Positions 58,296 through 64,000 of a stretch of 64,000 nt of DNA are shown piece after piece; the first letter of the stretch is position 1, and each line of letters begins with the position of its first letter. The stretch comes from Tenrec ecaudatus (Eukaryota > Chordata > Mammalia > Afrosoricida > Tenrecidae), in contig NC_134548.1 of the NCBI RefSeq assembly GCF_050624435.1, positions 124,017,583-124,081,582 on the forward strand. Direction: 5' to 3'. The notes under the pieces are model-generated. The model was not told the origin of the DNA. It saw only the letters and a program-made list of their open reading frames with translations, and ran no database searches. The translations under genes and the position numbers were made by a program.

Positions 58296-58611
58296 TTTAA
58301 GGTATCATGTATAAAAGTTTGTAAGCAGCTTTCTCCTCTATAAAGTGACTTATCAAGTCTATCTCTAACAGACAGATAGGTGAGAAATGAAAATATTTTC
58401 CTATTTTTTCATGTTTTGCTAATAAGAGCTTCCAAACAGAATGAGATATTTGGCAGTATTCACAATAATCACCTGCCTAACTTTTTATCCTTTCAATTTT
58501 GGTATTACGCCTATAAGACCAGGCTGGGCCTCCTTCTTTGCGAAATGTTGATGTCAGAAAGTTTATTGATCCTAGTAAACCAAAGGTCACAAAATCACTC
58601 AAAATATATAA

Positions 58612-58715
58612 TATTAGGGCAATGAATGTACAGATGTGCTTTACACAATTGATATATGTATGGATTGTGAGAAGAGTTGTATGAGCCCTTAATCAAATGA
58701 TAAAAAATAGATAAT
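58612..58715 (+). repeat. LINE-type 3' tail (about 100 bp)
   Basis: Contains GAATGTACAGATGTGCTTTA, CACAATTGATATATGTATGG and GAGAAGAGTTGTATGAGCCC, then an A-rich end. Only the last 100 bp were copied. Confidence 0.8.
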
Positions 58716-59604
58716 AATAATAAGAAAGACAAAGCTGGAAATATTTGGTCTGAAAAATGGGGAGAAAACTATTTCTAAAGACTAGAATATACAAAACAAA
58801 TGCTGTATCTTAAGTGAGTTAGAATATATCCTATCATATTTTCTGCTTAAGGTATCAATAGGTAAAAATGATTTGCTAATATTAAGAGTAAAGTGTTTAG
58901 TACAGTAAAGAGGAAGACATTCTGCTTCTGCTGAAATAAGATCACATTTATATTTCTTTTGCAAGTGGTTAGTATTTACAAAGCAATATACTTCGTCACT
59001 CATTCAGAGGACCAGTCACATCATGGAGCATGTGTTTAAAAGGGAGACTTGTTTGTGAAAAACTTTACAAAGAAATAATGTGATCTGGGCCTTTGTGCTA
59101 AGTAGTAACATGGTGGTCTTGATCCATCATCAAGGGAATCAGTTGAGTTCTTCATTTAACTACTAAGTGCTCATTTACTAAGACTTAGTGACCAAGAATT
59201 AGGTAACTGCTTGGATGTTAAGATATTGGCAGCTTGTTCAGATAGTGACTGAACTTAAAGTCTGCCTTTACTAATACCCTGTATTGACAAGCATGATATG
59301 ATGAATGCAATAATGTAAAGACAAATCAGTAAGGACACTGGGGATGACTTTTTCTCATAAGTTTTTTTAGCATAGTTCATGGCTAAAATGATTCAGATAA
59401 AGCCACAAACTGCATCCCAAGATAGGAAGCACTCAAGGCAAAATATAATGTTAAATTGTATTACAAGCGTCAGTATCCACTTTTTAAAATGGACAGTATT
59501 TTCGTTAAAGGATGAGTAACAACCTAAGATCTTTCAGGTCTTAATATTAGTGGATGTATTGTTTAAAATGAGCAATGAATGTCTGTCAATTCGGTAACAT
59601 GTGA

Positions 59605-59805
59605 TAATAATTATGAACTCACTGCCATCATCAAGTCAATGCTAACTCATAAAGACCCTGTAAGACCAGGAAGAACTGCACTTGTGGGTTTCTGAGACTG
59701 CAACTCTGTATGGGAGTAGAAAGCCTCCTCTTTCTCCTGTGGAGCAGCTGGTGGTTGAGAACTGGTGATCTGGTGTAACCACTCTGCCTCCAGGCCTTTA
59801 TTAGC
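59605..59805 (-). repeat. AfroSINE, antisense
   Basis: GAACTCACTGCCATCATCAA through GTGGGTTTCTGAGACTGCAA to GTAACCACTCTGCCTCCAGG. Confidence 0.85.
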
Positions 59806-59959
59806 AATGATAAAATTTGGGCTTTCAGGTGAATAGTAGAAATTAGAAAACTTGTATTTCCTACCACATACTTAATAGTTTCCTAATATGCAGTATTTTT
59901 ATGATGCTGTTAATAGTCACACTAACTAATATTATTTTTTATATTGTACATAAAAATTT

Positions 59960-60165
59960 ATAGCACCCTAGTAGTGTAGTGGGTTATTCATTAGGCTGCT
60001 AACTGCAAGGTCAGCAGTTCCAAACCATCAGCATTTCCTCAGGAGAAAGATGAGGCTTTCTGCTCCCATATAGAGTTCCAGACTCAGAAACCCACAGGAG
60101 CAGTTCTACTCTATTTTATAGGGTCACTGTGAGTCAAGATAGATTCAATGGCGGTACATTTGAAG
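59960..60165 (+). repeat. AfroSINE, near full length
   Basis: TAGCACCCTAGTAGTGTAGT head, GGTCAGCAGTTCCAAACCAT, CCCACAGGAGCAGTTCTACT and GGGTCACTGTGAGTCAAGAT then ATTCAATGGCGGTA tail. Confidence 0.88.
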
Positions 60166-60581
60166 TTAGCAACGTTAGAAAGTGAAAACATTTCGAATAT
60201 TTATATACTCAGTGAATCTACATTTCCTAACTAATACCTGATGGCAGGAACAAAATGTCCATACATAGGGCATGGTAGACCAAAGGATCTTAATGTTATG
60301 GCATATGAAACATTTCATTGGTATAATTTTAAATTCCATTTCTCTCACTAAACTACAAAGGGCAAATATTGTATCATCCCAATGATATACACAGTGGTTG
60401 CAGCTATGGCCTCAAACATAGCAATAATTATAAGAATGCAGGACCAAGCACCATTATGAATTTGAACAAAATGGACAGAATCTAACCATGACATGGAGAT
60501 CAAAGCTTACTAGAAGATACCTAGGGCCGGAAACAGGGAGGAAAAGAGCTATATCTGGGGGAAAAATACTAAGTATCTAAG

Positions 60582-60770
60582 AGCCTTGGTGGTTTGGTGG
60601 GCTGTTGGTTGGGCTGCTAACCACAGGGTCAGTAGTTCGAAACTGCTGGCTGTTCTGAGGGAGAGGGATCAGGCTTTCTGCTCCTGTAAAGACTTGCAAC
60701 CTTAGAAATCCACTGGGGAAGGTATGCTCTGTCCTATAAGGTCACGATGAGTCACAATCCAAAAATAAAA
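60582..60770 (+). repeat. AfroSINE, near full length
   Basis: GAGCCTTGGTGGTTTGGTGG head, GGTCAGTAGTTCGAAACTGC B-box and GGTCACGATGAGTCACAATC tail. The B-box is close to tRNA consensus. Confidence 0.88.
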
Positions 60771-61262
60771 TAAGTAAGCTTTATTTCCCTAGTTTTGATG
60801 CATTATTAAAGAATATTCACAATGATCTGAAAAAGGTCTGAAAATCTTGCTTTTCTAACTACCTATTTGCAAGAAGCCAGATTTCCCTCATATCCTCCAG
60901 CGAAAACAACATATGGAAACAGATTTAATACAGAAGCAGATATGAGAATCCACCTGTCTTCCATTAGGATAAATAGATTAGAGAGATCTGCCGAAACATA
61001 AAGCAATGGCAACATTCTAATTTTTGTGTTGTTTCAAAAAATAGAGTTGCTTTTCATTAAAATGCTTCTTATATTGACATGAGTTTATTAGTTTTTTAAC
61101 GAATTACTAAATATATTATTAAAATTTAAATTCTTAAAATAGAAAATGTTGAATCATACAACCCAGAGGAACAAAAGTGTTTGGGGTACAGTAGTAAGAA
61201 GGGATCTTGAGACCAATATGTTTGAAAACAATGGTCATGGGCCCTTATATTGAGGTATTTAC

Positions 61263-61370
61263 CTCATTATCCAAAGGATTTGCGACATGTTGCTGCACTG
61301 GTTCTATTTGGACTTCGGCCTGAATGGAATGAAGTACTTCATCATTGTCGGACGACTCATCTTCTTTGTC
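61263..61370 (-). CDS. NRK: NRK exon, acidic linker (36 codons)
   Basis: This is a 108-bp exon, phase 0 to phase 0. The acceptor is a short CTTTAAAG and the donor is GAG|GTAAAT. The peptide opens with DKEDESSDNDEVLHSIQAEV and ends in PLDNE. It is acidic and predicted disordered, and it matches the NRK linker as I remember it from human. The acceptor pyrimidine tract is weak in appearance, but the phases on both sides and the peptide similarity support the boundaries. Confidence 0.9.
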
Positions 61371-63832
61371 CTTTAAAGCAAACAGGGGCAGAGGGAATGT
61401 AATCGCTGTTAAAAATGCAGATAAATGGAATAACTATTTCATTTATTGAATATACAATTTAAAGGAGTAATTTCCAAATATGAAAAATAGAGTGAAACTT
61501 GTGGCTTCCATTATTTTAGTTCTGAATTCCTTTCAGAATAATCCGAAGGATGGTTGTTCAGTAAAGTAAGCTGATTTTACTTTACAGTTTGGTCCTCCTG
61601 CTGCAATGGGAGATTCTCCCGTAATGTGGCGTCAATATTTCCAATTGAGCTCAAGGAGTTTGGGAAAGATTCTGTTTTCCCATTTTTAACTGACTTAGCT
61701 CTTCAACTGAAAGAATAATGAAAATGTGTTTCTTTTCTACTGGTGAGTTGAAGCACCCACACGCCTCTAATAAACTGTGCTAGAATCTCAGCCATTTCAA
61801 AAGACATATAACATAGTAGCAATATTTTTTCCTTTAAAAACCAGAAAAAAAGAGATGAATGTCCGCGCAAGATTCCAGTATTCTGAGATTAGTAACTTAT
61901 TTTTGACATATTTTTCACTTTTGAATGATGGCCTACATATATATTTTTATCTTTTCATGATAATAAGTATGTGCCAGACTGGGAACACTATGAGTCTTTC
62001 CAGGATTCATAAAAACCTCTTTTCTTTTCTGAATATTTTGATGGATGAGAGCGGTATAGCAGCTCTGGATAGGACACTGCGAATTAAACAAACACAATAC
62101 TTTCAAGTAAGTGAGAGAGGATTTTAGAGTGAATTATCTAAATTCTAAGCCACAGATGAAAAATAAAGAAGACATTTTAAATGACATTTTGCCAATGGTC
62201 TTGCCTTCTTTAAATGGGGCTCAATTTCTCTTAGCTATTTGCATTCTGATATACCCCTACAACCTTGTTGGCAGTGCTGCCAGGCTGTCTTGTTACTTTA
62301 CATCCCACAAGCAAACTTCTTTAGCTCTGACTTCTTAATAGGGTTTATTCGAGAACAATTACCAGCATTTTAGATTCTCTACCCTTAAATTCAACTTCCA
62401 GAAAGAATCACCACTGTTATTGAGTCATTGCAACCCTCTAGGACAGGGTACAACTACCTCTGTGAGTTTCTGAGGCTTAACTCTTTACAGGGATAGACAA
62501 CCTCATCTTTCTCCCAAAGAGACGCCAGTGATTTTGAACTGCTGACCTATCTCATCACAGCCCAATTTGTAACCACTATATCACCAGGGCTCCCGCAAAG
62601 TACATTTATCCATGGGGACACCATGAATCAGAGCCAATTCAAAAGTTCACTCTCAACCAAATATCACCATTTTATACTCATTGCTCTCCTCTAGCTGGTT
62701 TCCTTCTCTGTATATCTCCCTCCATTTCTCGGGGTGAGGCCTCCATTTTCCATTTGGGGCCTTCTCTTATACAACATGTTCATCATATCTGGGAAATAGC
62801 ATTTTTCAATTGGTATAATGAACAGAAACCAAAAGACTCATTATCCAGACATTGAGACAAGGCTCATGCGTAATTATGACATTAGTTTATATTAAATAGG
62901 TGGTTGTCGATACCAGGGCTTACATTAGGATCATCACAATAAGGTAAATGGACGCTGTTAAAAATCAGAAAACAGCTGTCTCCTAACCTTGTTTACCTAA
63001 TTAATATGATTAGCAAATCCACAAACCCTTCATTATCAGATTATATTTGCCAAATTAAATTCAACAACTCCAGTCAAATTGTATCTACTTATATTAGAGG
63101 ACTTTGAAAAAATAAGGACTTTGAAAAAATAAAATTTTATCGGCCCTTTCTAAATCTATCCTATGTAGATAATACAGTATACCACTATATCAAATGTGAC
63201 AAGGCCAATTAGTAACTTTTCTCTGTTCTGATCAACTATGTACTTGATAATTATATACAAAGTGGATGAAAAATTAGACAAGCTGTAAATAAGATCTCCA
63301 TATTCAGAAGCATTCAAAAAGGGTTTTCTTCGAATTTTTACCCTTGAATAAAATACCCTGCATTACAAAAATGAGTGAAATTCATTTAAATAGCAAACTT
63401 AAGTGATCTCGATAGGAATAACGAGCAAATAAACTTAAAGGTTTAAAGAATGCAACAAAAATGTTGATCATTTTTAATGAGTTATAGTTCAAGTTTGACT
63501 TATGAAAGTAATTTTAGATAATAAAACTTTAATTTCCAATATATATTCGGTGTGCCTTTCTTGCTTGCTAATAAGTCGAAAATGAATGATTAAAAGACCT
63601 ATCTCTACCGAGTGGATAATCTAAAGAATTACCTGGAGCGTTCACATAAACTTTTTTTCTCAACTATAAATACAATTACCTGGACATTTCAGGATAATTT
63701 ACTTGAAGCACAAATTATTTAGGTAAAATTTGGGACACAGTGGATATTTAATTCATTTGGTTTTACAGAAGAAAACATAAGTATAAACTAGCTTATTTTC
63801 TTTGCACACGTAAAAATATTGGAAGCTCTTAC
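61371..63832 (-). other. NRK: NRK intron
   Basis: About 2.5 kb. The open frames of 116 and 75 codons between 61777 and 62338 on the plus strand show no recognisable protein. One AfroSINE lies at 62405-62600. The rest is A+T-rich unique sequence. Confidence 0.75.
62405..62600 (-). repeat. AfroSINE, antisense
   Basis: TTGAGTCATTGCAACCCTCT tail, GAACTGCTGACCTATCTCAT and CACCAGGGCTCCCGC head. Confidence 0.82.
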
Positions 63833-64000
63833 ATTCGCCACTTGTCTCAATTCTTCTTCATGCTGATTAAAGATATCCTCCCATCTGTACTGGTGCCTTC
63901 TTCTGTGGGTCTCCACATCTTGAAACTCTTCAGATCTTCGTGATAACTGTCCACGAAACCTCTTTGGTGACAGTCGTTTTACCAGTGCTTGCCTTAGACT
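63833..64000 (-). CDS. NRK: NRK exon (partial at window edge), linker region
   Basis: This is the most 5' exon visible, and it continues beyond the right edge. It is open for 56 codons in the frame that starts at 64000 and ends with GCG-AAT before a GTAAGA donor. The peptide is basic and Arg-rich, then ends in RWEDIFNQHEEELRQV, which fits the coiled and charged linker that follows the kinase domain in NRK. It leaves phase 0, which matches the next exon at 61263-61370. Whether its acceptor lies just inside or outside the window cannot be told. Confidence 0.88.

Larger units (their letters stand above)
57588..61262 (-). other. NRK: NRK intron, SINE-dense
   Basis: About 3.7 kb with AfroSINE copies at 58090 and 59610 (minus) and 59960 and 60582 (plus) and a LINE tail at 58612-58715. 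The stretch 58720-59600 looks unique. Confidence 0.75.
21474..64000 (-). other. NRK: NRK gene locus, 3' half
   Basis: This locus carries the 3' half of Nik-related kinase, a germinal-centre-kinase family (MAP4K4/TNIK/MINK-like) serine/threonine kinase. In mice its loss is reported to cause placental overgrowth and delivery problems. Sixteen exons with GT donors and AG acceptors join in phase to one frame of about 763 codons ending in a stop at 21594. The C-terminal part aligns well with the CNH domain of the MAP4K4 family (motifs such as GVNLLLGTRSNLYLMDRSG and RVYHLTWLRNKILNNDPES), and the linker wording fits NRK rather than MAP4K4, TNIK or MINK1. The N-terminal kinase domain and the promoter are outside the window. 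Human NRK is, as I recall, about 1,580 residues, so this is close to half. The start of the 3'UTR is at 21593; its end is uncertain. Confidence 0.93.

Noticed and set aside
61777-62338. Plus-strand open frames of 116 and 75 codons
   Set aside because: A+T-rich codons with no protein-like motif, antisense to NRK. Judged chance.

Overview
This window is vertebrate, almost certainly mammalian, nuclear DNA. Genes are split into short exons with GT/AG introns, the DNA between them is A+T-rich, and it is full of 5'-truncated retroelements. The repeats point to Afrotheria. About two dozen tRNA-derived SINEs of the AfroSINE type are present, together with an RTE LINE whose 3' end matches the SINE tail. 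A SPIN/URR1-like hAT element at 50928-51241 suggests a tenrec such as Echinops, because among afrotherians I know this family only from tenrecs. The species call is an inference.

The only gene I can support is NRK (Nik-related kinase, GCK/MAP4K family, X-linked in known mammals). It lies on the minus strand and fills roughly 21.5 kb to the right edge. I could place 16 exons, running 5' to 3' from right to left: 63833-64000 (partial), 61263, 57520, 55924, 53489, 51864, 46882, 44530, 43361, 41632, 38934, 33590, 30474, 26683, 23232 and 21594 (left ends). All exon phases join without a frameshift and give about 763 codons. These encode part of the linker after the kinase domain, a very acidic and low-complexity middle, and the whole C-terminal CNH (citron homology) domain with the stop codon. 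The kinase domain lies beyond the right edge.

Two NRK splice sites look changed from the ancestral pattern. In the exon at 44530-44593, sequence homologous to the remembered human exon continues a further 108 nt to 44422, but it carries an in-frame TGA and its old donor reads AT. A strong internal GTAAGG donor restores the frame. In the exon at 26683-26818, the family alignment expects 8 more codons upstream, but the expected acceptor reads AT and the only usable AG is 24 nt later, still in frame. These are the most interesting observations in the window. They rest partly on my memory of the human protein and need an alignment check.

Positions 1-21500, downstream of NRK, hold no gene I can support. 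They contain an antisense RTE LINE (2590-4850), a 2.2-kb antisense LINE-type repeat with an internal tandem duplication (7757-9975), an L1 ORF2 relic split by nested insertions (12060-16010), three copies of a TG...CA repeat, and scattered SINEs. The NRK introns hold a solo LTR with a clean 4-bp target duplication (39662-40119), the hAT element, MIR and L1 relics, LINE tails and SINEs. I found no prokaryotic features, CRISPR array, functional RNA gene or new multi-gene system.
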